From the NCBI RefSeq assembly GCF_042186555.1, contig NC_133327.1, positions 105,730,167 through 105,794,166 on the forward strand: a DNA stretch of 64,000 nt, given 5' to 3'. Numbering within the stretch: the stretch's first letter is position 1; every line of letters starts with the position of its first letter. The position numbers were made by a program, and so were the translations under genes. The DNA comes from Aquarana catesbeiana (Eukaryota; Chordata; Amphibia; Anura; Ranidae). Below are positions 32,925 to 43,260 of this stretch, one piece after another. The notes beneath the pieces were generated by a model, which worked only from the letters and a program-made list of their open reading frames with translations, did no database searches and was not told where the DNA came from.

Positions 32925-33405
32925 TCATCTTCTCCTTCCTGCCGTCTCCTCCTCGAGCTGTCTCTTCCCGCTGTCTTCTCCTTCCCGCCGTCTTCTCCTC
33001 GAGCTGTCTCTTCCCGCTGTCTTCTCCTTCCTGCCGTCTCCTCCTCAAGTTGTCTCTTCCTGCTGTCTTCTCCTTCCCGCCGTCTCCTCCTCGAGCTGTC
33101 TCTTCCCGCTGTCTTCTCCTTCCTGCCATCTCCTCCTCGAGCTGTCTCTTCCTGCTGTCTTCTCCTTCCTGCCGTCTCCTCATCGAGCTGTCTCTTCCTG
33201 CTGTCTTCTCCTTCCCGCCGTCTACTCCTCGAGCTGTCTCTTCCCGCTGTCTTCTCCTTTGCACCGTCTTCTCCTCGAGCTGTCTCTTCCCACCGCCGCT
33301 GTCTCTTCCTGCTGTCTTCTACTTCCCACCGTCTCCTCCTCTAGCTGTCTCTTCCCGCCGCCGCCATCTCTTCCCGCTGCTGTCGTCTTCCTCGCCGCCG
33401 GTTAC
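32925..33405. repeat. 46-bp-unit polypyrimidine minisatellite (CTCGAGCTGTCTCTTCC)
   Basis: About ten units with CTCGAGCTG spaced 46 bp (for example 32952 and 32998). The plus strand is almost pure pyrimidine. Because 46 is not a multiple of three and the unit has no stops, three plus-strand frames and one minus-strand frame run open through it (low-complexity Ser/Leu/Pro or Arg/Glu/Gly). These are not genes. Confidence 0.92.
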
Positions 33406-33924
33406 CCGCTAAAAAAAATTAAAAAGCCGCTCTTGTTCTGTTGATGTCTTCATCTGTTTTGTTTTCTCCCACTCTCTGCCGACTCTTATATCGCAATGGG
33501 GCGTGGCCATCCGATAACATCACCCGGAAAGCCCACCCCCCCATGTTGAGGGCATGCGGCCTGGTATGGTTCAGGAGAAAGGGGTGCTCACTTGTCCCCT
33601 CCCTTTCCTGACCTGCCGAGCAGCATGTTTGGATAAGGGCCTGGTGTAGATTTTGGGGGGACCCCACGCCATAAAAAAAAAAATTGGGGGGTCCCCTCCG
33701 AATCCATTCTAGACCTGAAGGGCCTGGTATGGACTGGGGGGGAACCCCACGCCGTTTTTTTTGCTAATTTTTTGCCAGCAAATTTCATTTTTTTTTTTTA
33801 CATTCAGCTTTCAGCGGGGAACCCTGCTGACAGCTGATGACTCACTGGTTGTTAAGGACGCGGCAGCCGGCTTCCTGGCCTCCTCCTTAGCAACCAGCTA
33901 TATATAGTGTGTTTTACAGTGTGT

Positions 33925-35094
33925 TTAACCACTTAAGGACAGAACCTCGTTTTGAGAGTTGGTGTTTACTGGTTTAAAACAGGTTTTTTTGCTAGAAAAT
34001 TACTTAGAACCCCCAAACATTATATATACATTTTTTCTAACACCCTAGAGAATAAAGTGGAGGTCGCTGCAATACTTTCTGTCACACCAATTTTGCGCAG
34101 CGGTCTTACAAGCACACTTTTTTTGGAACAATTACACTTTTTTGAACTAAAAAATAAGACAACAGTAAAGTTAGCCCAATTTTTTTTTAATTGTGAAAGA
34201 TGATGTTACGCCGAGTAAATTGATACCCAACATGTCACGCTTCAAAATTGCGTCCGCTCATGGAATGGTGGCAAACTGTTACCCTTAAAAATCTCCATAG
34301 GCGATGTTTAAAAAATTCTACAGGTTGCATGTTTTGAGTTACAGAGGCGGTCTAGGGCTAGAATTATTGCTCTCGCTCTAACGATCATGGTGATACCTCA
34401 CATGTGTGGTTTGAACACCGTTTACATCTGGGGGCGCTACTCACGTATGCGTTCACTTCTGCACATGAGTTCAATGGGACGAGGCACGGTAAAAAAAAAA
34501 TTTTCTTATTTATTTTACTTTTTTCTTTATTTTTACACTGTTCTTTTTAAAAAAAAAAAAAAAAAAGGTGTCACTTTTTTTCCTATTACAAGGAATGTAA
34601 ACATCACTTCAAATAGAAAAAAGCATGACAGGACCTCTAAAATATAGACCTAGGGTCAAAAAGACCTCAGATCTCCTATTTACACTAAAATACAATTAAA
34701 AAAAAGACGTTTGAAAAAATAATTAAAAAAAAAGTCTCTTTAAAAACTGTGGGCTGAAGTTACTTTTTGACATCGCTTCTGCCTTGCAATGGTATGGAGC
34801 CGGGTGGGGGGCATCTCCCCCTCACTCAGCTCCATACCACACAGGGAGAAGGATCCAATCGCCTCCGCCGCTGGCTCCGATAAGCGCCGGAGCGCACCGG
34901 AGCGCGGCGGGAGGTGGGCCCTCTCCCACCACCGATAAAAGTGATCTCGTGGCGAAGACCACTTTTATCTGAAAGCCAACCACTCCCTGAAGAAGAGGTT
35001 ACTGGGGTTACGGCAACTAAGTTCTGCCATAACAACAATATTCCTCTTCAAAGTGCCGACGTATAATGACGGCAGACGGTCGGCAAGTGGTTAA
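33925..35094. mobile_element. TTAA-flanked 'CCACTTAAGGAC' element, copy 4 (both ends intact)
   Basis: TTAA-CCACTTAAGGACAGAACC at 33925 and GGTCGGCAAGTGG-TTAA at 35091-35094. This is the clearest full-length member of the CCACTT family here. It has a GC-rich block near its right end (about 34800-34930). No coding capacity. Confidence 0.85.
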
Positions 35095-35330
35095 AGAGAA
35101 AAAAAACTGCATGAAAACTGCATGCAAAAACGCGTAAAAAACGCTGGTTTAAAAATGCAAAATGCACTGAAAAACATGCCTGAAAAACGCATCAAGCGCA
35201 GCCGCATAGATGTGAACCTAGACTGAAGGACTGGTAAGTTGCAATGTATTACATTTTTGGTTTTGGGTTTAATACCTCTTTAAAGCTGCACTCCAGGTAG
35301 ATTTTAAGATAACACCATTTATTCCAGTAA

Positions 35331-35512
35331 CTTTACTAAAACGGAAGATTGCAAAATCTGGTGCAGCTCTGCATAGATACCAATCAGCTTCCATTTTTTT
35401 GTTTTTGTTTTTGTTTTTTTGTCAAAGCTTAATTGAACAAGCTGAAGAAGCTGATTGGCTACCATGCACAGCTGCACCAGATTTTGCTCATACAGTTTTA
35501 ATAAATCAGCCC
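35331..35512. repeat. Palindromic 'TTTACTAAA' MITE
   Basis: CTTTACTAAAACGGAAGATT with GGTGCAGCTCTGCATAG, and the inverse AGCTGCACCAGATTTTGC then GTTTTAATAAATC. The arms flank CCAATCAGCTTCC / GAAGCTGATTGGCTACC. Confidence 0.8.
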
Positions 35513-35593
35513 TATTGTTTAAGTAATCATTAAAGATGATTCACTTTTTGTTGCACTTTTCCTCCACAGTACAAATTATATAGATCACTTTTG

Positions 35594-35830
35594 GGATGAT
35601 TTACTGAAACTGGAGAGTGCAAAATCTAGGGCAGCTGTGCATGGTAACTTCCGTTTTTTTTTTTTTGTTAAAGCTTAAAGTGGTTCTAAAGGCTCAAGGT
35701 TTTATACCTTCATGCATTAAAGGTAAACAAACATTCTGTATGCAGCAGCCCCAGCCCCAATAATACTTACTTGAGCCCCATTGCAATCCAGCAATGTACA
35801 TGAAAGTCTTGGATCTCTCTTGTAATTCTT
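35594..35830. mobile_element. TTAA MITE inserted in another TTTACTAAA MITE (both partial)
   Basis: GATTTACTGAAACTGGAGAG (35596) runs to AGCTTAA at 35671-35677, where a TTAA-AGTGGTTCTAAAGGC element begins. In an intact copy the text continues AGCTTAATTGAACAAGC, so the TTAA of that motif was the target. Neither element's right half is recognisable downstream. Confidence 0.6.
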
Positions 35831-36602
35831 GTAATATATAGTATTGTGCGCCATAGCACCACATATTTATTTACTACCGCATATTGTCTTAGCTGCCATT
35901 AAATTTAGGCAATCCCCTTTATTTAGAAAAAAAATCAGGCAGGCCTAAGGTGAGAGGCAGAGATTCCGCACGTGAAGGTAGTAGGGTGTGAGCAGGTTCT
36001 GCAGGACAAAGCGGTGGTCAGGCTACACCATTTAGTTATGGCACATCTACATTTTCTGTCTCAAAGTGGTTGTGCTATTCAGGCACAGCATAAGCAGCTG
36101 GTAATGAATTGGCTGACAAAGACTTTCTCTTCTTACTCCTCCTGAGCATTGAGCAGCCACAATTCTCCATTTACATTCAGCCACCTGCCTGCAAGTTCTG
36201 ATAATGCATCCTTCTCCTCCTCTTTTTAATATGTCTGCTGCTAGTACAGGGGAAAAAATGTCCCTAATACCCCTATGCCCAAAATCTTAATGTCAGGTTA
36301 GCAATACTGCTGGCTTAGCAGCTTATGGAAACACCCCTTTCCAAATACCCAGCTTCCATTATTTTGCCCAGAAATCCATTCCCCAGTCACTATAATTACG
36401 GCCAGAAGGCCATATTTACTTTATACTAGCATGTAGAATGCAATGAGGCAGCATGTGGCAGAGGAGGAAGACAAGGACGAGAAGGAGGTTTAGGGTGATG
36501 GCGGTGAGGAGGAGAGGGAAAAGGAGCAGAAGGAGGAAACTTATGGCCATAGGCTCCCCGTCCTTAAACAGCACTGGGGAAAAGGCAGGCAGCATCAAAA
36601 CC
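35831..36602. other. Unassigned stretch
   Basis: Possible repeat-derived sequence with no recognised end. The Leu-rich minus-strand frame at 36416-36598 shows no domain. Confidence 0.35.
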
Positions 36603-36873
36603 TTAAAGTGATTGTAAGGGATCGTTTTTAATTTTCTTAAATAACAAACATATCATACTTACCTCCACCGCGCAGCTTGTTTTGCACAGAGTGGCCCCGA
36701 ACATCCTATTCTGGGGTCCCCTGGCGGCTCTCGCTCCTCCTCCCTGCATCAGATAACCACCAGGAGAAGTGCTCTCCTCAGGGGTTACCTTGCGGGGGCG
36801 CTCTCGAGTCCAGCGCTCTCCCGAGATAGGATGCATTAAGGTAAGAAAAAAAAAGGGTTTACAACCTCTTTAA
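36603..36873. mobile_element. TTAA-flanked MITE, AGTGATTGTAAGGG ends
   Basis: TTAA-AGTGATTGTAAGGG (36603) and GGGTTTACAACCTCT-TTAA (36870-36873) are inverse ends. 263 bp between the duplications, GC-rich centre, no coding capacity. Confidence 0.82.
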
Positions 36874-37022
36874 GCATAGAATACAATGGCCATAGGCTAC
36901 CCATCTATCCTTAAATCTTTCTTCAGCAGGTAAACATATGAGAGGAAGTCTGGAGCATGACATCCACTGTCATAAACTGAAGGTTGTTTTCTGTTTGTGG
37001 CAGTCATATACAATTTTTTATG

Positions 37023-37185
37023 TATGTGTAGCGGTACCCCCATGGGGGCTGCTGGTTTGTTCATTATAATTTTGCCAATCACTCCGCAAAAACACAGCAG
37101 GCCTGGCTAAATTTACCTGTAATAACTCCTATGCTACAAATTCTACAATATCCCACCTATCCTTAAGTAGAGGGTGCTACATATG
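37023..37185 (-). mobile_element. Short TG...CA element with TATG duplication
   Basis: The element at 37027-37181 starts TGTAGCGGTACCCCCATGGG and ends AGTAGAGGGTGCTACA, flanked by TATG at 37023-37026 and 37182-37185. Its right end is the inverse of the left end of the 28.3-kb LTR-like element, and its left end resembles the inverse of that element's right end. It is probably an internally deleted relative in the opposite orientation. Confidence 0.6.
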
Positions 37186-37189
37186 TAAA

Positions 37190-37470
37190 CAAAGGCATAG
37201 ATGGCAATGCAAATATGTTAGGTAAGAAGGAAATCTGAGGCCTCAACACCACTTTGTCAATATGTAAAACCAAGAACAATTCCTTGCAAGATAAGGTGTC
37301 AAGCTCAGATAGTCGAATCACGGTGGTGATGGCTACAAGTAATACCACCTTGTAGGTGAGCGGAGAGAGAGATATCTCTTATGGGTTCAAAATGTGTTTT
37401 TGATGCACAGGCCAACAGTCTCTGAAACCAGATAGAAAGGGCAGAAACTTTAACCTTTGATAGTGCTAAG
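37190..37470 (-). pseudogene. DIRS-like tyrosine recombinase fragment
   Basis: The minus-strand frame VLLVAITTVIRLSELDTLSC, KELFLVLHIDKVVLRP, SFLP matches the block of DIRS-type tyrosine recombinases around the first catalytic Arg (usually AITSARRVSEL); here that Arg region reads TTVIRLSEL. Upstream residues (PFEP-like) sit in another frame. About 90 codons of an expected several hundred remain. Confidence 0.6.
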
Positions 37471-37489
37471 TCAAACGATGGTCCAGACT

Positions 37490-37770
37490 CAGCCTATATC
37501 TTCCCACCCTCCCAGGGTTTTAGAAAGCAGGAGGCAATTTAGTCTATGGGTCCACAAGAATTAGTTAATTTTGGCTCACACTGTTTTGAGGAATGAGCTA
37601 GGTGACCCAATATAGTCTGGTAGAATGTTCATTTTTAAAATGTTATTTTGGTCAAACCAAGAAAAGAGGTTTGAATCGCATTGGTGTAAGTCTTGCCAAA
37701 ATAAAAGTGGTACATTTGTTGGGAAAATGGGCTCAATAGTTGGAGTCTGGTGGATACCCAAGTACTTAAA
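37490..37770 (-). pseudogene. L1/Tx1-type LINE ORF2 fragment
   Basis: The minus-strand frame reads KYLGIHQTP, then SWFDQNNILKMNILPD, matching the post-RT block of L1-clade ORF2 (YLGI ... SW.GR...IKMNILPK). About 90 codons, no catalytic box. It lies on the low-coordinate side of the other L1 fragment on the same strand, out of collinear order, so it is a separate insertion. Confidence 0.72.
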
Positions 37771-37971
37771 GAATATGTTACACCTTTATTTCATATTCCT
37801 GATATGTGTCTGCTGCATCATGTACTTGTATGAAAAAGAATCCTGCTCTCTTTGTATTGCTTCCTTTATCTGAAATATCTGGTGTTTCTGCCAGTCCCCC
37901 TGCTTTCCTATTAAAAACTGACCACACTAGGGAATGAGTTGTTTTACAAGATGAAGGTTCATATATACTAT

Positions 37972-38424
37972 AAAAAGGAACTGCTGTCTGCTCACATAAT
38001 TTGTAATATAAACATATTTGCCATTCTGAAGCTTCCCTCCAACCACTTTGCATATTATTTTATATATACTGTGATTTTGTACTTGCCGAATATGCCACAG
38101 AAATCTCCCTCCACTAAGTCTGGCTGCATCCATTTTAACTGTGGGCAGCTGAAGCTGCTGTCTGTTAACTTCCTGTACACAGACACACGGAGGTACACCT
38201 CCAGCTCTGCAGCTCTCATTGGCCCTCTTATGACTCACAAGAGTGCGAGAAAGAGCTGTGCATGATGTCATAAGCCTAGGCTAATGACCAGACAAGTAAG
38301 AGGAAGTGGGCTGTATAAGGTATTTACTGGAAAAAAAAAATGTTTTACTATCCAAAGTCAAAACAACAAGGGCAGAAGATTTAATAGATGGAAAGTTGAA
38401 AAAATGACTGAAGTTCCGCTTTAA
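37972..38424. mobile_element. TTAA-class MITE, 'GGAACTGCAGTCTGCTCAC' family, copy 1
   Basis: The left end AAAAGGAACTGCTGTCTGC and right end CTGAAGTTCCGCT-TTAA (38421-38424) are approximate inverse copies. The body aligns closely with 51730-52150. Left TTAA mutated. Overlapping frames at 37778-38271 are incidental. Confidence 0.72.
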
Positions 38425-38559
38425 TACTGTATGTGCCCCATTTGAATGGGAAGTTTGTTGGTGTGTTAATGTTATGTAAGATATTGATGTTTAGCACCTC
38501 TGATTTGTGGAGGTTATTTTGAAGTTAGAGAGAGTGTCAAGTGTTCTAAATTCTTGGGA

Positions 38560-39790
38560 AGGGAGATTTTAGCCTGCTACATTGTGTAGAGATTGGCCCC
38601 AATAATACATAGAAGAGGTTCTAGGGATAAGATGAAGATTGGAGGATAACAGCAAAAAATAGTTCTATAAGTCGCCCAGAGAACAAATGTCAGAGAAGCA
38701 CCCACAAGGTTGAAGAAAAGAAATGTACAGAAAACAAGGAAATAAAGGGAAAGATCAGGGGTAGGAGAAAGGAGATGGATGAAAAGGAACTGCAGGGGGA
38801 AACCCATAGGTTGTGGAGCAAATTGTGTTAATCAGAGTGACCTTCACAGAAAGCGGCGTTGATCACTATAGCTCAATATGGACAAAGCCAGCCCATGGAC
38901 TCCAGACCTTCTCAAACCATTTGGTATTATCATTAATTATGCTTGCAATACTTTTGTTCAGCATAATCCAAGACACCTTGTACTTAAACACTGAAATGGG
39001 TGCTTTGGTCTTCTTTAGAGCTATGGTGAGCTTAACTGCCAAAAGCATAAAGAATATCAATTTCTACATAGAATGGGAAACTTTCTTCAGTGGTTCGTTC
39101 AGTAAAGAGATGCAAGGTAACTGCAGTACTGATGCCCCTGTAACCTTCCTAATTAATGCAAAGACCTTGTTCCAGAAGCCTCGTAATTTAGAACATTCCA
39201 ACCATATATAATACATGGTACCATATGAATGACAGCCTCAAAAACACAACAGTGAGAAGGTTGGATATCATTTCGAGAGACAAAGAGGAACCAAATACCA
39301 TCTCATCATAGCTTTTACATTTGCCTCCACCAGAGATACATTTGTACCCTTTTATACCAAGTGGAAACAAGCATGCCAATGTGCAGGATCCTTCTCAGAG
39401 TCTAGATCCGAGTCCCACACCCTCATATAAGTTAGTCTATCTGCAGTGTCAAGCAATAGCTTGTAAATGGAAGAGATCCTCCCTCTCTGACCCAAAAAGT
39501 GACCAATCCTATAGAGACCCTTGTTTAGCCACCTTCGAAAAGGCCTCCGGATCCTGACCAGGTGGAAAAGCAGGGTTTTTAAAAAGGTGAGCCAATGGAT
39601 GAAAAGGTGAGATGAGATTTTGGTTGTTCCGCACCCTGTCCCAGACAGCAAGAGAGTTGGACAAAGTAGGGGCTAAAATAGGTGGCCATCGTCTGGCAGG
39701 CAGCCATTTTGTAAAATCCAGAGGGATCAAATTACAGCTCATCGCTCCATAACTATCCATTCGGGCTTTTTGTTGCGGGAGTAGACCATT
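38560..39790 (-). mobile_element. L1/Tx1-type LINE 3' end with ORF2 C-terminus
   Basis: Minus-strand frames joined by frameshifts read WDRVRNNQNLISPFHPLAHL, WLNKGLYRIGHFLGQRG, CFHLV, then YHMWWECSKLRGFW-like and finally LLAVKLTIALKKTKAP, SVFKYKVSWIMLNK and WFEKVWSPW. That is the C-terminal zinc-knuckle and tail region of L1-clade ORF2 in the right order. About 240 bp of 3' UTR follow. The plus-strand frame at 38813-39211 is its shadow. The element is 5'-truncated. Confidence 0.82.
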
Positions 39791-40348
39791 GAGAACAGAG
39801 TTACCTGGGCAGCCTGATAATATAGCACTAGATGTGTTAGCTCGAGGCTCCCTTTTAGTTTACGAGCAAAAAGGACTTTTTAACAGTGAACTATGCTCTG
39901 TGATTGGCCACAGATGGTCAGCAGGTTTCAGCCAAAATCATTGGCTTAAATCTGATGAACTTGTGCTATGCCCGATCACAGCACTAGTCAACAGGAGGTG
40001 CCCCCCCAAACCAGGAAGTACACGGCAACGTAAGGGTATACCTACTGTGAGTGGACGACAAGCAGATAAACCTGTGTGTTGTTTAGTTTGGTTTCCAGGA
40101 AGTGCATCTTTCATAGGGATGAATGGTGCTATATGTAAAACATAAAATGCACCATATATGTGCTATAATGCATTCCACTATACAGAAAATGCAGGAAGTA
40201 TCCTTACCAAGAAAACATATAAAGAAGGTAGGTAGGTAGGTGCTAGAGTAGTGTTTTTGTGTGTACTGCCAGTGCAGGTAAATTTAGACAGGGCTAGCTT
40301 TGAGCTAGGCCTGTTTGTTTTTGATCTGGGTCAGGGGAGTAGTTTTAG
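39791..40348. other. Unassigned stretch with near-palindromic motifs
   Basis: TGTGATTGGCCACAGATGG and CCCGATCACAGCACTAG hint at a foldback MITE. A (GTAG)n run lies near 40228-40242. No gene recognised. Confidence 0.35.
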
Positions 40349-40604
40349 TGTAGCAGCAGGTGACTGACATGTGAGCTCTCTGTCGCCTCCTCTGTTTGTA
40401 GTGAGAAGGTTTGGAATGACATGGGGTGTATTTGGGAGGCAGAGGGTTGGAATGACATGGGGTGTATTTGGGAGCCCTGACCAATCCCCAACTAGGATTG
40501 ACAGGGGGCAGGCCTCCTATATATACTCATGGACAGCCTGCTGGGGGAGGAGTTGTCGAGTGGAAGAACTGAATGTTGGCATGTTAGACTGTGGTGGCCC
40601 GTAG

Positions 40605-41368
40605 CCTCCCTGGCGGTTTTCCCGAGTGTGGCTCGGGGTTAAAATTTAGGACCATTAGCGGTAACCCCGAGCCACACTCGGGATCACATTGCAGGATCCT
40701 GGGGCGGCGTTACTTACCTTGTCCCCGGGATCCTGCGATGTCCCCCGCAGCGTCCGAGGGCTCCGTCCTCCTCCGAAGCCTCTCCGTGCCAGGCTCCGTT
40801 CCCTGCGAGTGGCGCGACGCACGGGGGCGGAGCCTGGCGGCAAATTCAAAAAAAGTAAAAATCATAACACATACAGTACTGTAATCTTACAGATTACAGT
40901 ACTGTATGAAATGATTTCACATCCCTTTTGTCCCCAGTCTTTGGCCCATGCCCTGCATGCAGTTTTACATGATATACACTGTTCTTTCTGCCTGGAAACT
41001 GGAGATTGTCCATAGCAACCAAAAAGTGTCCCTTTACGTCAAAAGTGGCTTTAGACCAGCTAGAAAACAGCGATAGTAAATTAGAACACTTGCAGAATTG
41101 AGCGATAGTGAATTGTGGGGAAATTTATTTTATTACTATTTTTTTTTATTTTTTTTATTATTTATTTTTATTTATTATATTATAATTTATGTTTTTGTGT
41201 TTCAAACTTTATCATACCCGGGATGTCTACTAGACTGTGGTTTGGACAGATTTAAGTGTGTTATTGTTAAGATTTACAGACCTACAATATAAAACGCCAA
41301 ATTTCCATGCAAAATAATGGTACCGCTTTCAGCACCTAAAATCCGAAATAATCATACCGCCAGGGAGG
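40605..41368. mobile_element. CpG-rich CCTCCCTGGCGG element, copy 2
   Basis: A 764-bp near-identical copy of 29007-29773 in the same orientation. By eye, differences are scattered substitutions and a few small indels. The 20-bp hairpin is at 40621-40640 and 40663-40682. The right flank is TTAA (41369-41372), the left is TAG. No coding capacity. Confidence 0.88.
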
Positions 41369-41372
41369 TTAA

Positions 41373-41760
41373 GGGACCCCCTTTCTGATCAGTGGGTGAC
41401 CTCGGGCCTGGAGCTCGGGAGCTGGGAGGGAGCCTCTCTTTACATGGTCATTGAGAGGTGTCCTGGAACAGGAGCAGGAGGAAGACAGCGGGGAGCACGG
41501 CCAGGAAAGTCATTCAGGAGGGATCCATGCCGGGGTCGGTGAAGAGAAGCACAGTGATAAGCTCTGGGGGAGACATGCCAGGATTGGATGTGGAGCCAGA
41601 AGGAGAGACTGTGGTGTTGTTGAAGTCAAGTCGCTGCGGCCAGGAGGGTTGGCAGGATTTGCTAGGACTTGCTAGGATCAGTAGTCCCGCAGACCCCCGC
41701 CTGCAAATGGCTACTAGGAAAATGTTAGAACACTTTTCAGAGTGAGCTCTAGCCATGTCC
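41373..41760. other. GC-rich leader of the LTR-like element
   Basis: Overlapping frames here (to 95 codons) on both strands reflect GC richness. Composition and position correspond to the untranslated part of the LTR-like element. Confidence 0.35.
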
Positions 41761-42246
41761 TAACGGTGACAGGAATCTAGAATTGGACAGTAAGTGATCT
41801 CAAGTAGTGTGCTGGAGGAGATGTAAAGTAGAAGAGACTGTCAATTTAGATTCAACTACCTTTATTTACACTAAGAAAGATTCATCATTTGGGCATCCCA
41901 TGTCCCTTTTCCCCATCCAAGTTTAATCCCCTAATATAAACAACAAAAACAAGCAAGAGACTACTGTTCATTGACTGGAGAAAGTATGCCTAAATGGATG
42001 TCTGACCAAGCAGGGTGAAGTGTGGTTGTTGAAACATGCAGCGACCTCACGGGGCCACCGCTACATACAAGAAAAAAAAAGCACGTGTACATAGAAGTGT
42101 GAATGGGTCCTAACAGTTACCAATCCTAATTTTCAAATTGCCATTTCATTCTACAGAACTTTATTCATGAGAATAACGGTCACCACTTGCCACTGCATGT
42201 TATCTTAGGCCATGGTAAAAACAGCTTTGAAATTATTTCATTTTAA

Positions 42247-42700
42247 TTAAAGTGGTTCTAAAGGCTCAAGTTTTTTTTACCTTCATGCATACTGTGCATG
42301 AAGGTAAAAAGCCTTCTATGTGCAGCAGCCCCCCCCAATACTTACCTGAGCCCCATCTCGATTTAGCGATCTGCACAAGAGCCTCGGCTCTCAGGGATTC
42401 TAACTACTCATTGGCTGAAGCAGCAGCAGGAGCCATTTAGGAGAGGGAGGGGCCAAGCTACGGCTCTGTGTGTGTGCGTGGCTACTCAGAGCCGCGGCTC
42501 AGGAGCACGCCCGCTTGGGTGCCCCCAGAGCAAGCGCCCCCAGAGCAAGCTGCTTGCTCTGGGGGCACTTGGCAGGAGGGAGGGGCCAGGAACACCGGCT
42601 GGGGACCCGAGAAGAGGAGGATCTGGGCTGCTCTGTGCAAGTATACCAGGTTTGTTTTGTTTTGTTTAAAAAAAAAAAAACAAGACTTATACTAATATCA
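42247..42700. mobile_element. TTAA-class MITE, AGTGGTTCTAAAGGC end (right end degraded)
   Basis: TTAA-AGTGGTTCTAAAGGCTC at 42247, a tandemly repeated GC-rich centre (42510-42565, CCCCCAGAGCAAGC units) and a degraded right end near a poly-A run (42668-42680). Same family as 35674 and probably 46490. Three overlapping frames at 42468-42706 are incidental. Confidence 0.6.
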
Positions 42701-42837
42701 CGCTAATATGTTGTGTAAATGAAAATTTGTATGCGTCATCTATTACAAAGTAAAAGTATAGTGGTGCCAATATATTTAAAGGCTTATGGGTCATGATAAA
42801 ATGACTAAGAGGCATTGTCTAAATTATAGTAATAAAT

Positions 42838-42916
42838 ACTACCACTACTACTACTACAAATACTAATAATAATGATAATATTAATATTAATAATAATAAT
42901 AATAATAATAATAGTA
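42838..42916. repeat. (TAA)n / (CTA)n compound microsatellite
   Basis: CTACTACTACTAC followed by imperfect TAATAA units and about eight perfect AAT units. Confidence 0.95.
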
Positions 42917-42939
42917 AAAACTCGCTAACAAAAGCTCAG

Positions 42940-43260
42940 AATTGAGATGAAATGAAGCACTGAGGAATTCTGAATTTCAATCAATTTTCTGCAGAACAAC
43001 ATGCATCTATCAGCAGTTTAATATTTAATTTGGCAGCTCAATTTGCTTTTGATTTTATTGGAATCCGGTGCGCTTCCCGGTGACTTTACAATACAAGACA
43101 GAACACTTTGTCTGTGCAACAGCTGATTTAATTGCAGCTTTTCACTGGCTCTAATCTGTAAAACAATTTCAAAAGCAGATTCTGAGATAATCTTATAAAC
43201 AGTTCACTCTGAAATGGATGAGAAATATAAATGCTAAAGGGCAAGACTGTTTCTTTTTGT
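42940..43260. other. Candidate conserved non-coding element
   Basis: No repeat signature. Contains an E-box next to a homeodomain-type core (ACAGCTGATTTAATTGCAGC) and several TTTAAT/AATTT cores. Such composition is usual for developmental enhancers. Conservation cannot be tested here. Confidence 0.28.

Larger units (their letters stand above)
31754..33910. repeat. Large foldback element, arms about 400-500 bp
   Basis: The left arm (about 31754-32200) and right arm (about 33530-33910) are inverse copies. Landmarks are ATATAGCTGGTTGCTAAG, GAGTCATCAGCTGT, AACGGCGTGGGGTT and CATGCCCTCAACATGGGG, each found inverted in the other arm. The central loop holds a Penelope-like 3' piece (about 32640-32815) and a 46-bp minisatellite. 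It is a strong cruciform candidate and hard to clone or assemble. Confidence 0.85.
31501..35220. mobile_element. Outer palindromic element hosting two later insertions
   Basis: The left end TACGTCCACACCTATGCG (31501) and the right end CCGCATAGATGTGAACCTA (ending 35220) are inverse copies. GCATTTTGCA-type motifs follow inside each end. The host was opened by a foldback (31754-33910) and by a TTAA element (33925-35094). No target duplication assigned. Confidence 0.6.
40349..42065 (+). mobile_element. Second LTR-like TG...CA element
   Basis: Starts TGTAGCAGCAGGTGACTG and ends GGGGCCACCGCTACA. The CGCTACA end is shared with the 28.3-kb element and, inverted, with the 37.0-kb element. A TATA-like motif (TATATATACTC) lies near 40517. 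The 40605-41368 insert accounts for much of its length. No target duplication found and no gag/pol. Confidence 0.5.

Noticed and set aside
32838..33444. Long Ser/Leu/Pro-rich frames and an Arg/Glu-rich reverse frame
   Set aside because: Artefacts of a 46-bp stop-free minisatellite open in several frames.
37972..38271. Paired antisense frames as a small gene
   Set aside because: They lie within a TTAA MITE whose second copy (51726-52533) does not preserve either frame.
38813..39211. 132-codon plus-strand frame as a gene
   Set aside because: It is the antisense of the L1 ORF2 C-terminal region on the minus strand.
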